The position numbers were made by a program, and so were the translations under genes. 64,000 bases of DNA from CBDEFX01 sp965237635 (GTDB lineage: Bacteria; Chloroflexota; Dehalococcoidia; Lucifugimonadales; CAUZJF01), in NCBI GenBank assembly GCA_965237635.1, contig CBDEFX010000001.1, positions 434,001-498,000 of the forward strand, given 5' to 3'. Positions 1-8,003 of the stretch are shown here, piece by piece. Every line of letters starts with the position of its first letter. Positions within the stretch are counted from its first letter, which is position 1. Under the pieces are notes generated by a model, which was given only the letters and a program-made list of their open reading frames with translations, searched no databases and was not told the origin of the DNA.

Positions 1-1
1 C

Positions 2-2641
2 CTCAATACCTTTCTGCGCAGCTTGGCCGACTGGCAGCCGACCCACTGCGCGATTGCGTTCGACCTCCCGGCGCCGACCTTCCGGCACAAGCAGTTTAGC
101 GAGTACAAGGCCCACCGTCCCGCTACGCCTCCTGAACTTCGCCCTCAGTTTGGCCGACTGCGGGATGTCATGCACGCCTTCGGTGTCCCGGTCTTCGAGC
201 ACGAGGACTACGAGGCGGACGACGTATTGGGCACGCTCTGCCGTGAGGCCGAGGCCCACCAGATCGAGGCGCTCATCCTGACAGGCGATACCGACACGCT
301 GCAGCTCGTGTCCCCTTGGGTGCGAGTTTTGATGAGCTTCAGCATACAGAAGCGGATGGTCTACGACGAGGCCGCGGTGCGAGAGCGCTACGGTGGGCTA
401 GGCCCGAGCGCCGTGCCCGACATCAAGGCCCTAGAGGGTGACACGTCGGACAACATTCCGGGCGTGCCGGGAGTGGGGTCCAAGACGGCTATACGACTGC
501 TGAGTGAGTTCGGGAGTCTCGAGGGCATCTACGAGAACCTTGACAAGGTTGGTCCTGCGAAAGCCCAGCAGAGCCTGGCAGAAAACAAGGAGTCGGCCCT
601 GCAAGGAAAGTCGCTCGCCACCATCGTCAGGGACGTCCCGATGCAGTTCGATCTGGAGGATGCCCGTTTCTGGACGTACGATCGGGCAACGGTGGTCGAA
701 GCCCTGAGGGAGCTCGAGTTCTTCAGCATGGTGCCGAGGATACCCGAGCCCGAGCAGGATGGAGCACGTGCAACGCAGGCGGAGCTACCAATCGTCGAAG
801 ACCAGATAGAGACGGAATACAAGATAGTCGACACCCCTGAGGCACTCGCTGAGCTTACGGCCCAGCTTGACTCCGCGCAGGGCTTTTCATTCGACACCGA
901 GACCACGGACACAAACCCCAAGGCCGCTGATCTGGTCGGCCTCTCGTTTTCGCATTCAACCGGCCAGGGCTGGTATGTCCCCGTGGGCCACTCTGAAGGG
1001 GCGCAGCTTCCGCTAGACCTTGTGCTGAGCAGCGTGGGCCCCATTCTAGAGAACGACCAAGTACCGAAGGTCGGCCACAACGCCAACTACGACATGACCG
1101 TGTTGTCCAAATACGGCGTTCAGGTCAACAACCTGGCGTTCGACACCATGCTTGCGGCCCACCTCTCCGGCAGAAAGGCAATCAGCCTCGAGGCTCTAGC
1201 TCTTGACTCGCTGAACCGTGAGATGACTCCCATCTCGGACGTGACCGGCATAGGACGGAAGCGGATCACCATGGCACAGGTGTTGATAGCGGAAGCTGCA
1301 GCCTACGCCGCGGCCAAGGCGGACGTCACTCTGCAACTTCGCGATATCCTCTTGAAGGAGGCGGAAAACAAGGGAGTTACGGAAGTGTTCAAGACGGTCG
1401 AAATGCCGCTGGTGCCTGTGTTGGCGCGCATGCAGGCCAACGGCACGGCTGTCGACGTTGGCCCGCTAGAGCAGATGTCGGCCGAGCTTGGCGAACAGTT
1501 ATCCCGCATCGAGGCGGATATGTACGAGGTCGTTGGCCACGAGTTCAACTTGAACTCGCCCCAGCAGCTGGGAGACGTTCTGTTCAAAGAGCTGAGGCTT
1601 CCGCCCACCAAGCGTACACAGAAAGGCTTCTCCACAGACGCCTCCTCCTTGGAAGGCCTCAAGCAAGTAATTGAAAAAGGAGACAAGGACAATGTGGACC
1701 CCAAGGCGGTTCAGGTGCTGGACACTGCTCTGGAGTACAGACAGCTCGCCAAGATCAAGTCTACCTACACGGACGCCCTGCCGACGCTAGTCAACCCGAA
1801 GACGGGGCGGGTCCACACGATCTACGGCCAGACCGGCTCGGCAACAGGCCGGGTCTCCAGTAATGATCCGAACGTCCAGAACATCCCTGTTAGGACCGAG
1901 CTTGGTCGCCGAGTCCGGAAAGCGTTCGTCGCCCAGAACGCGCCGGAATGGACTCTGCTGGCCGCAGACTACTCGCAGATCGAGCTGCGTGTCCTGGCAC
2001 ATCTCTCCCGCGACCCCGGGCTCCTGGAAGCGTTCCATAGCGGCCAGGACATACACGACGCGACGGCATCGTCGGTGTACAGCGTTCCCCTTAGCGAAGT
2101 CGACCGGGACATGAGGCGGACCGCCAAGATCATGAACTTCGGCGTCATCTACGGCCTCAGCGCCTTCGGTATAACCCGGCAGACAGGGCTGAGCCCTGAG
2201 GAGGGTAAGGCGTTCATCGAGACCTACTTCGGGCAGTACCCCGGCATTCGCCAGTACGTAGAGTCGACCAAGGCGCAGGTCCGCGAGTCCGGCTACGTGC
2301 AGACGATAACGGGCCGGCGAAGATACATCCCAGAGATCAAGTCCAGCAACTTCAACGTCAGGTCTGCGGGCGAGCGTATGGCCATCAACATGCCCATCCA
2401 GGGCACGGCAGCCGACATCCTCAAGATCGCGATGGTCCGAGTCCAGGCGCGGCTCGACGCCGCGGACCTGCGCACGATGATGATCATTCAGGTCCACGAC
2501 GAGCTTATCTTCGAAGCCCCCCGTGAGGAGCTGGAGGAGTTAAAGGCCATCGTTCTCGAAGTGATGCCCGCCGCGCTGGAGTTGGCCGTGCCCCTAGACA
2601 TCGAGCTGAAGACCGGAGACACCTGGGGCGACATGGAGTAA
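2..2641 (+). CDS. polA: DNA polymerase I (5' end cut by window edge)
   Basis: Family A DNA polymerase for Okazaki-fragment processing and repair. The reading frame is open to base 2, so the true start lies upstream of the window. Counting from the first in-window TTG (base 23), the N-terminal 5'-nuclease domain shows DYEADDVLG and GDTSDNIPGVPGVG. The 3'-5' exonuclease looks intact: FDTET at about residue 291 (Exo I), HNANYDM (Exo II) and YAAAKAD (Exo III), so proofreading is expected, unlike Taq-type enzymes. Polymerase motifs A (DYSQIELR, about 650), B (RRTAKIMNFGVIYG, about 697) and C (QVHDELIFE, about 823) are all present. The gene ends in TAA 117 bp before an IS1380 copy. The identification is secure. 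Confidence 0.97.
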   Translation, partial: LNTFLRSLADWQPTHCAIAFDLPAPTFRHKQFSEYKAHRPATPPELRPQFGRLRDVMHAFGVPVFEHEDYEADDVLGTLCREAEAHQIEALILTGDTDTLQLVSPWVRVLMSFSIQKRMVYDEAAVRERYGGLGPSAVPDIKALEGDTSDNIPGVPGVGSKTAIRLLSEFGSLEGIYENLDKVGPAKAQQSLAENKESALQGKSLATIVRDVPMQFDLEDARFWTYDRATVVEALRELEFFSMVPRIPEPEQDGARATQAELPIVEDQIETEYKIVDTPEALAELTAQLDSAQGFSFDTETTDTNPKAADLVGLSFSHSTGQGWYVPVGHSEGAQLPLDLVLSSVGPILENDQVPKVGHNANYDMTVLSKYGVQVNNLAFDTMLAAHLSGRKAISLEALALDSLNREMTPISDVTGIGRKRITMAQVLIAEAAAYAAAKADVTLQLRDILLKEAENKGVTEVFKTVEMPLVPVLARMQANGTAVDVGPLEQMSAELGEQLSRIEADMYEVVGHEFNLNSPQQLGDVLFKELRLPPTKRTQKGFSTDASSLEGLKQVIEKGDKDNVDPKAVQVLDTALEYRQLAKIKSTYTDALPTLVNPKTGRVHTIYGQTGSATGRVSSNDPNVQNIPVRTELGRRVRKAFVAQNAPEWTLLAADYSQIELRVLAHLSRDPGLLEAFHSGQDIHDATASSVYSVPLSEVDRDMRRTAKIMNFGVIYGLSAFGITRQTGLSPEEGKAFIETYFGQYPGIRQYVESTKAQVRESGYVQTITGRRRYIPEIKSSNFNVRSAGERMAINMPIQGTAADILKIAMVRVQARLDAADLRTMMIIQVHDELIFEAPREELEELKAIVLEVMPAALELAVPLDIELKTGDTWGDME

Positions 2642-2758
2642 AGTGGGTTAGCAAGGCTCCGTGGACTCTTGCGACGCTTCGGACGGACTCCCAAGAATCG
2701 TTGCCCGAGGTGCCATGATGGGTGAAAGGAGTAGTCTTTTGTCTCCCTGAACCCTTAG

Positions 2759-4465
2759 CCCGAATCCACCGAAGGACACCGATGGACGGCGTGAGGAAAG
2801 CGGAAGGGGGGTGAGGGAGCTACAAGGGAAATAGCCTGGGTTCCATTTGGGGTAGGGAGGTCGGCGGACGGTCTTCATCGCCGCACAGGGGCCCCTATGG
2901 CCGTCTGCGGGAGCTGTGATGCGCGGGATGGCGAGAGAATACGCAGCAGGGAACTCTCTCGGACCGGGCTGGCACGAGTCTGCGGGGATCTTCGGTTGTC
3001 CGGTGGGTGGGTCGGTCGCCGACGGTGCCGTCAGGCCGGGAGTGGAATGGCTCGCAGCCGGGCCAAGGCACGGCTGAACTTCTCAGCCCAAGGCCAGCGA
3101 TCCGGAAGATGCAGGGTCAACCGGCGTGCCGAGCGGGTGAGCCGTCCGGCCAGGGAGAAGAACCGCCGCCGGAGGGTCTTGGTGGTGGCTATCCGCTCTC
3201 CCAGACCGATCCGCGCCGTCCAGCGGGCCAGGTTGTGGGCCATCGTCTGGACGGTCAGCCAGGCACCGTTGGCGGCGAAGCGGCCCGAGGGGAGATGGTT
3301 CAGCCCGACGCCGTACTTGAGGTCGCGTATGGCATTCTCGATCTCGGCGTGGCGGCGATGGTCAGCCTCCAGTTCGAGCAACTCCCCGTCCCGGTCGGTG
3401 ATGAAGCCATGATAGCTGTATTTGGCGAAGAGGGCCAGTTGGGAACCGGGCGTCGGCTTCACCCGCCGGACGATGAGCCGTACCGGCGCGGCGTCCGCCT
3501 CGGCCTGGAAGGGGGTGCAGGTGGTCTCGGCCACATCGGCGGCACCGTCCATCCAGTAAGGAATCGGCGTCCAGGCATCTTCGGGTATCGCCTCGATGAG
3601 ATTGTGCAGGCTTTTGTGCTGGCGGATGGTGATGGAGAAGCGGACATCCATCTTGCGGCAGACGGATACCACGCCATGAGTGTAGAACCCGCTGTCGGCC
3701 CGTAGCGTGAGTCGTCCGTCGGCCCCGGCGTAGCGCACCCGTCCCACCGTCTCCCGCAGGAAGTGGGCGGCGCCGCGGGCGGTGTTGGCCCGGCCCTCGC
3801 GCAGCCGGGACATCAGCACGTCTCCGGTGCCGGCGGCGATGGCCGGCAGCGGGTGGTAGCCCCGCTTGCCGGTATAGCCGTGGTGGCGGGCGCCCTCCTT
3901 GGCCAGTCCGTAGGTCTCGCAGATGGTGGAGTCCAGGTCAATGGTCAGGGGCCCGTCGCCGGGTCCCGCCCCGGCCTGCCAAGCCCGGGCCAGCAACTCG
4001 CGGCTCACCCGGTCGAGTTGACGGACGTGGCCCCACCGGAAGGTGCCCAGGGTGGATGGCGCCTTGACCGTGCCGCCCAGGGTGCAGGCCGTCCCCCCGG
4101 TGCGCAACACATCGGCGTCGTCAATGCAGTCGCCCCCAGCCAGCGCAGACGCCACCAGCGTCATCATCTTGTCGCTCGTGTTCGCCCGCCCCGGGGCATC
4201 GCCCAGGTCGAGGCGCTGCCGGACGAGTTCGGACAGGCCGAGGTGCCGCGCCAGGGTGGCCGGAAGGAGCAGCCCGGCATTGGCCACCAAGCGGCGGTCG
4301 TCGAAGGTGATTTGGATCCGGTCGGGGTGGTTGCGTGGCAGCATCTACTGGGTGCTCCTTTTCCGGGGCCGTTTTTTTGCTACAAAACCATTATCCCAGA
4401 AGCACAGGAGCGCCTTCTTGCCGCCTCAGGACGCTAACCCGACGCCCTCCTTCGGTGGATTCGGG
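2759..4465 (-). mobile_element. IS1380-family element, copy A (1707 bp)
   Basis: Both ends carry the terminal inverted repeat CCCGAATCCACCGAAGGA, and the element is flanked by the 5-bp target duplication CTTAG (2754-2758 and 4466-4470). It holds one transposase gene on the minus strand. Compared with copy C it lacks 12 bp inside the transposase, a deletion between two CTTCC repeats, which removes four residues in frame. It is inserted within a dispersed intergenic repeat that also occurs near 40.5 and 59.7 kb. Confidence 0.95.
3031..4344 (-). CDS. IS1380-family transposase (copy A)
   Basis: DDE transposase of 437 aa, starting MLPRNHPDRIQITFDDR and matching the IS1380 pattern. The catalytic residues are probably the Asp in TIDLDSTICE (about residue 138), the Asp in LRADSGFYT (about 215) and the Glu in HAEIENAIRDLKYG (about 335). 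The ATG is preceded by AAGGAG. Relative to copy C four residues (LRSF) are missing after STLGTF without loss of frame; whether it is still active cannot be judged. A long antisense frame exists but is a codon-bias shadow. Confidence 0.93.
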   Translation of the reverse strand: MLPRNHPDRIQITFDDRRLVANAGLLLPATLARHLGLSELVRQRLDLGDAPGRANTSDKMMTLVASALAGGDCIDDADVLRTGGTACTLGGTVKAPSTLGTFRWGHVRQLDRVSRELLARAWQAGAGPGDGPLTIDLDSTICETYGLAKEGARHHGYTGKRGYHPLPAIAAGTGDVLMSRLREGRANTARGAAHFLRETVGRVRYAGADGRLTLRADSGFYTHGVVSVCRKMDVRFSITIRQHKSLHNLIEAIPEDAWTPIPYWMDGAADVAETTCTPFQAEADAAPVRLIVRRVKPTPGSQLALFAKYSYHGFITDRDGELLELEADHRRHAEIENAIRDLKYGVGLNHLPSGRFAANGAWLTVQTMAHNLARWTARIGLGERIATTKTLRRRFFSLAGRLTRSARRLTLHLPDRWPWAEKFSRALARLRAIPLPA

Positions 4466-4489
4466 CTTAGGCTGGCTCAGGATAAACTC

Positions 4490-4570
4490 CGTGAAGGGCC
4501 TGGGGTGGCTGGGCGTTTCTGCAGCAGGCCCGACCAGTTTGGGATATCAGACCCACCCCAGATTCCTCGG
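4490..4570 (+). repeat. Dispersed repeat bounded by CTGGGGTGG/CCACCCCAG (copy 1)
   Basis: The segment runs from GAAGGGCCTGGGGTGGCTGGG-like sequence to CCACCCCAGATTCCTCG. Related segments lie at 40521-40612 (minus) and 59673-59779 (plus). The ends CTGGGGTGG and CCACCCCAG are inverted repeats and the interior differs between copies. IS1380 copy A sits at the left edge of this one: the preceding TTTGTCTCCCTGAAC matches TTTGTCTCACTGAAC next to the 40.5-kb copy. Confidence 0.6.
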
Positions 4571-4745
4571 AAAACGTCGTTTACCCATGGCTATCACCGA
4601 CCAATCGGCGTTATCTTCATAGCAGTCTGGCATATCATCCGCAGCGCCGAGACTCATCGACCCGCATTGACACGCCTCGTCTGCGTTACTAAGATGGGGA
4701 CAGCGGCAGACGACGGCCGCACCGAAACAAAAGGAGCCGCGTATT

Positions 4746-5555
4746 TTGCAGCCAGACGCCTCTACTAGCATCGACCAGGCGGTCGGTTTGTACGTCAGTA
4801 GCTTCAAGGGCGAGCAGAATCAAGTCAGGCAGGAGCTTTTCAAGTTCGCGCGGTGGTTCGGCCCGACCAGGGCGCTCTCCGATCTCCAGCCTTTCGAAAT
4901 CGACGAGTACGGCGAGCATCTAGGCGGCCATGGGGCCGTCCCTCAGGCGGCCGAACGGATCAAAGAGGTCCGCAAGTTTCTGGCCTTCGCCAAAAAAGAG
5001 GGCCTGATAGACAGCAACCTCGCGCAACACCTCAAGATCCGTAAGGGCAAGGGCCGCGCCAGAGCCGGCATCCCGGCGCGAGAGCGCGAGAGGATCGAGC
5101 TTACGCCCCAGGGGTATGCCCAGCTGCTGAACGAGCTAGAAAGCCTCAAGGCCCGCCGTGGCCCCATCGCCTCTCAGATCCAGCGGGCCGCCGCCGACAA
5201 GGATGTCCGCGAAAACGCTCCCCTTGAAGCGGCGCGCGAGCAGCTTGGCTTTGTTGAGTCCCGTATCAGAGAGATCGAGGAGATTCTCACGCGGGCGGCC
5301 GTAGTCGAACCCTCCGATCAAGCACACGGTCAGCAGGTGGCAGTCGGGTCAAAGGTGGCGCTGAAAGACCTCGATTCCGGGCGGGAAACCAAGTACACGG
5401 TCGTCAGCGCCTCAGAGGCAAATCCCCTCGAAGGAAAGATATCCGACGTATCGCCGGTCGGCAAGGCGTTGATGACCGCCGTTCCAGGTCAGCATGTCGA
5501 GGTAGAGACTCCGAGGGGCAAGCAACGGTACCGCGTCGTGGCAGTCTCCTCCTAG
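4746..5555 (+). CDS. greA: GreA/GreB-type elongation factor with integrase-like N-terminal domain
   Basis: The C-terminal part (about residues 115-269) is a complete GreA. It has the coiled coil starting LTPQGYAQLLNELESLK, the tip with acidic residues in KDVRENAPLEAAREQ (like DLKENAEY of E. coli GreA) that rescue backtracked RNA polymerase, and the FKBP-like domain with VSPVGKALMTAVPG. Residues about 8-95 look like the SAM-like core-binding domain of tyrosine recombinases (SIDQAVGLYVSSFKG, FARWFG, ERIKEVRKFLAFAKKEG), without any catalytic recombinase domain. The start is TTG, with AGGAG nine bases upstream. A stem-loop terminator follows. The Gre assignment is secure; the role of the N-terminal domain, probably DNA or protein binding, is unknown. 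Confidence 0.88.
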   Translation: MQPDASTSIDQAVGLYVSSFKGEQNQVRQELFKFARWFGPTRALSDLQPFEIDEYGEHLGGHGAVPQAAERIKEVRKFLAFAKKEGLIDSNLAQHLKIRKGKGRARAGIPARERERIELTPQGYAQLLNELESLKARRGPIASQIQRAAADKDVRENAPLEAAREQLGFVESRIREIEEILTRAAVVEPSDQAHGQQVAVGSKVALKDLDSGRETKYTVVSASEANPLEGKISDVSPVGKALMTAVPGQHVEVETPRGKQRYRVVAVSS

Positions 5556-5583
5556 GTGCGTCGGCGTGTTCCCGGATGTGATA

Positions 5584-5609
5584 GGGCCCGTCTTACGCGG
5601 GCCCATTTT
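5584..5609 (+). terminator. Rho-independent terminator after greA
   Basis: Perfect 7-bp stem GGGCCCG/CGGGCCC with a 7-nt loop, followed by ATTTTG. It lies 29 bp after the greA stop and before the GrpB-family gene. Confidence 0.75.
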
Positions 5610-5622
5610 GCTGTAGGCTGCG

Positions 5623-6174
5623 ATGCAGAACGAAGACAACTACGATCCAGCTATTCGCATAGTTGAGTACGATCCCCAATGGCCGAAGGCCTTCCAACGG
5701 GAGGCCGCGGCCCTGAGGAGCGCGCTGGAGACGGTGGCCGTGCGCATCGACCATGTCGGCTCTACGTCCGTCCCAGGACTGGCTGCCAAACCCATTATTG
5801 ACATCAATATCTCCGTCCAGGCTCTAGACCCTATGGGTCCGTACCACGGGCCGCTCGAGGCGCTGGGTTACCAGTTTACATCTGACCCAGACTCACCTGA
5901 TCTCCATTTCTTCGGCAAGCCTGCTCAACGGCCTCGGACTCATCATGTCCACGTAAGCCAGGCGGGCAGCATCCACGAGCAAGGCGATCTGGCTTTCAGG
6001 GAATACCTGACGAGCCACCCGAATGAGGCAGAGCGTTACGTCGCCCTCAAGCGCCGGTTGGCAGCGCAGCATCCCGGCGACCGATTGGCGTACATTGCTG
6101 GCAAGGACCCCTTCGTGATAGACATGAAAGCGCAGGCCCTGAATTGGGCGAGGGAGTCGGCGGGAGTGCTCTAG
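5623..6174 (+). CDS. GrpB/UPF0157-family nucleotidyltransferase-like protein
   Basis: Protein of 183 aa with the GrpB-family signature: VEYDPQWPKAFQREAAALRSAL at the start, then DHVGSTSVPGLAAKPIIDI, which resembles the nucleotidyltransferase-fold active site (G-S-T-S and D-I). The typical HHVHV segment follows. The true biochemical role of the family is poorly known; in some bacteria members are annotated as dephospho-CoA kinase-associated. The next gene begins 10 bp downstream with its ribosome site overlapping this stop, so the two are probably co-transcribed. Confidence 0.85.
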   Translation: MQNEDNYDPAIRIVEYDPQWPKAFQREAAALRSALETVAVRIDHVGSTSVPGLAAKPIIDINISVQALDPMGPYHGPLEALGYQFTSDPDSPDLHFFGKPAQRPRTHHVHVSQAGSIHEQGDLAFREYLTSHPNEAERYVALKRRLAAQHPGDRLAYIAGKDPFVIDMKAQALNWARESAGVL

Positions 6175-6184
6175 GGAGCGCGAT

Positions 6185-7462
6185 TTGGAAGACATCACCG
6201 AATCTGTAACAAGGCTCGTCTTCCAGCTTGGGATCATTCTGATCGCGGCCAAGCTGAGCGGGGAGCTGTTCGAGCGATACCTGAAGACGCCGGCGGTCCT
6301 CGGGGAGTTGGCGGCGGGCATCATCATCGGTCCGTTTGCTCTCGGGGGAATCGACCTGCTGGCGGTCGGCCCACTGTTCCAGGAGATCGTAGCCGAAGAG
6401 GGGCACGAAGGGTTCTCCATTCCAGTCTCGGCCGCCCTATGGTCGATAGCGCAGGTCGGAGCCATCGTACTACTGTTCGTGGCCGGCATTGAGACACACC
6501 TGGGCCAGTTCCTCAAGTACGCGCGGCCGGCGTCGATCGTGGCGTTGGGCGGCGTGCTGGTGCCGTTCGCGTTCGGGGACGTGCTAACAGTGGCATTCGG
6601 GTTCGCAGACGGTTTTGGCGACTTGAAAGCCCTGTTCGTCGGCGCGGTCCTTACCGCGACCTCCATCGGAATAACCGTGCGGGTCCTTGGGGACCTCCGC
6701 CAGCTCAACTCGCCTGAGGGCGTAACCGTCCTGGGGGCCGCCGTGCTGGACGACGTCGTTGGGATTCTCATACTTACCATTGTGGTCGGTCTCAGCGATT
6801 CGGGAGAGCTGTCGGCCACATCTATCGGCTTCGTTGCCCTGAAGACGTTCGGATTCTGGCTCGCCCTGACGGGGGTCGGCATCCTGCTTTCCCAATACAT
6901 CTCCAAGGCGCTGCTCAGCTTCAAGGTCAGCGGAGCGGCGGTCGCTCTTGCGCTGGCCCTGGCCTTTCTGGCCGCGGGTGCGGCCGAGAGCTTTGGCCTG
7001 GCGATGATAATCGGCGCATTCTCGATCGGGCTGGCCCTGTCAGGTACCGAGCTCGCCGAGAAGCTTGAGGAGCCTTTGAACGCGGTCTACGTAGCTCTGG
7101 TACCCATCTTCTTCGTCGTGATGGGGATGCTCGTGGACGTCACAGCCCTTGGTGGCGTGTGGGCGTTTGGCCTAGTCGTGACCGCTTTCGCGATCGTTAG
7201 CAAGGTCGGCGGCAGCGGGCTACCGGCCCTGCTTGCCGGGTTCAACCGTCGCGGCGCATTGAGGATCGGGATCGCTATGATGCCCAGGGGTGAGGTGGCG
7301 CTCATCATGGCCGGGGTTGGGATCAGCGCAGGAGTTCTAGGCTCGGACCTCTATGGCGTGTCTATCATCATGACACTGATAACTACTGCAGTCGCCCCTC
7401 CGCTCCTGGCCGTCGCCTTTCGAGGCGGCGAGTCAGGGTCCCGCTCCCAGTCCCCTGCATAG
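6185..7462 (+). CDS. Cation:proton antiporter (CPA2/Kef-type, no RCK domain)
   Basis: Integral membrane protein of 425 aa with about 12 hydrophobic segments, expected in the cytoplasmic membrane as a Na+/H+ or K+/H+ exchanger. It shows family features such as LGELAAGIIIGPFALGG near the N-terminus, ATSIGITVRVLGDL, and the paired acids in AAVLDDVVGI that correspond to the ion-binding Asp pair of CPA2 transporters. It ends shortly after the membrane domain, so the cytoplasmic TrkA-N/RCK domain of full KefB/KefC is absent. Start TTG is chosen because GGAG lies six bases upstream. The transported ion cannot be told from sequence. Confidence 0.9.
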   Translation: MEDITESVTRLVFQLGIILIAAKLSGELFERYLKTPAVLGELAAGIIIGPFALGGIDLLAVGPLFQEIVAEEGHEGFSIPVSAALWSIAQVGAIVLLFVAGIETHLGQFLKYARPASIVALGGVLVPFAFGDVLTVAFGFADGFGDLKALFVGAVLTATSIGITVRVLGDLRQLNSPEGVTVLGAAVLDDVVGILILTIVVGLSDSGELSATSIGFVALKTFGFWLALTGVGILLSQYISKALLSFKVSGAAVALALALAFLAAGAAESFGLAMIIGAFSIGLALSGTELAEKLEEPLNAVYVALVPIFFVVMGMLVDVTALGGVWAFGLVVTAFAIVSKVGGSGLPALLAGFNRRGALRIGIAMMPRGEVALIMAGVGISAGVLGSDLYGVSIIMTLITTAVAPPLLAVAFRGGESGSRSQSPA

Positions 7463-8003
7463 GGCCTTGCTCAGAATCAGCGATACCCGGTTAATTGTGG
7501 CACGCTTTTGTATGAAAGATTGCCGAAGGCAGGGCGCACGCCATGCGCCCCTACAGTGGGGCTAACCTCCCTCGATACGTTCCGGTGCGGCATCGGGGCG
7601 ACATCGGGACTACTCCCCTCGATACAGCGGCCTCCGGCGCTTACTCGGGACAGGCGGGATGAACGGGGTTGGTAAGGTCCTGAAAAATGTGTTCCATTCT
7701 GTTCCATTGTGTTCCTCTCAGCTTGGGGCTTTGGTACACCGTGGGACAGTTGGGCAAAGAAATGGGACAGGCCACTTGGGTCTGTCCCTAAGAGCAAGTA
7801 TAGCACTAATGTTCGCGGTTGTCGAGGGCCAGGGGATCGGAGGCGACTTCTTGTGCAAAGCCCCTACATAGGGAGCTGTTGGGAGACGACTTTAGGAAAG
7901 GTAGCGTCGGCTGTCGTAGGGGCACGGCATGCCGTGCCCCTACCGTCGTGGTACTCAGGGCACAGACTCACAAACACATTGTCTAGGGCCGGATAGGGAG
8001 CTG
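7463..8003. other. Intergenic region made of palindromic repeats
   Basis: No gene is supported. The region holds a GGGCGCACGCCATGCGCCC palindrome near 7531, a CCCTCGATACG-type palindrome at about 7567-7625, the long repeat described at 7615-7836, a CGACTTCTTGTGCAAAGCC module at 7848-7868 and a GGGGCACGGCATGCCGTGCCCC palindrome near 7919. Confidence 0.7.
7615..7836 (+). repeat. Long dispersed repeat (copy 1 of 2)
   Basis: About 220 bp related to 21115-21330. Shared blocks include GCCTCCGGCGC, TACTCGGGACAGGCGGGATG, GGTCCTGAAAAATGTG, and a 10-bp periodic tract. Here the tract reads TTCCATT at 7692 and 7702 and TTCC at 7712; the partner segment AAATGGGAC lies at 7760-7768. Confidence 0.75.

Noticed and set aside
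3007..3705. 232-aa and 171-aa open frames antisense to the IS1380 transposase, repeated in every copy
   Set aside because: They recur only because the IS copies are identical; no family pattern and they oppose a clear transposase.
5893..6924. 343-codon minus-strand frame across GrpB-family and antiporter genes
   Set aside because: Shadow of two well-supported plus-strand genes; Ser/Thr/Pro-rich nonsense composition.
7929..8003. Upstream start of the FAD/Fe-S dehydrogenase at 7929
   Set aside because: The extra 25 codons fall in a GGGGCACGGCATGCC-type palindrome; ATG 8004 has a proper ribosome site.
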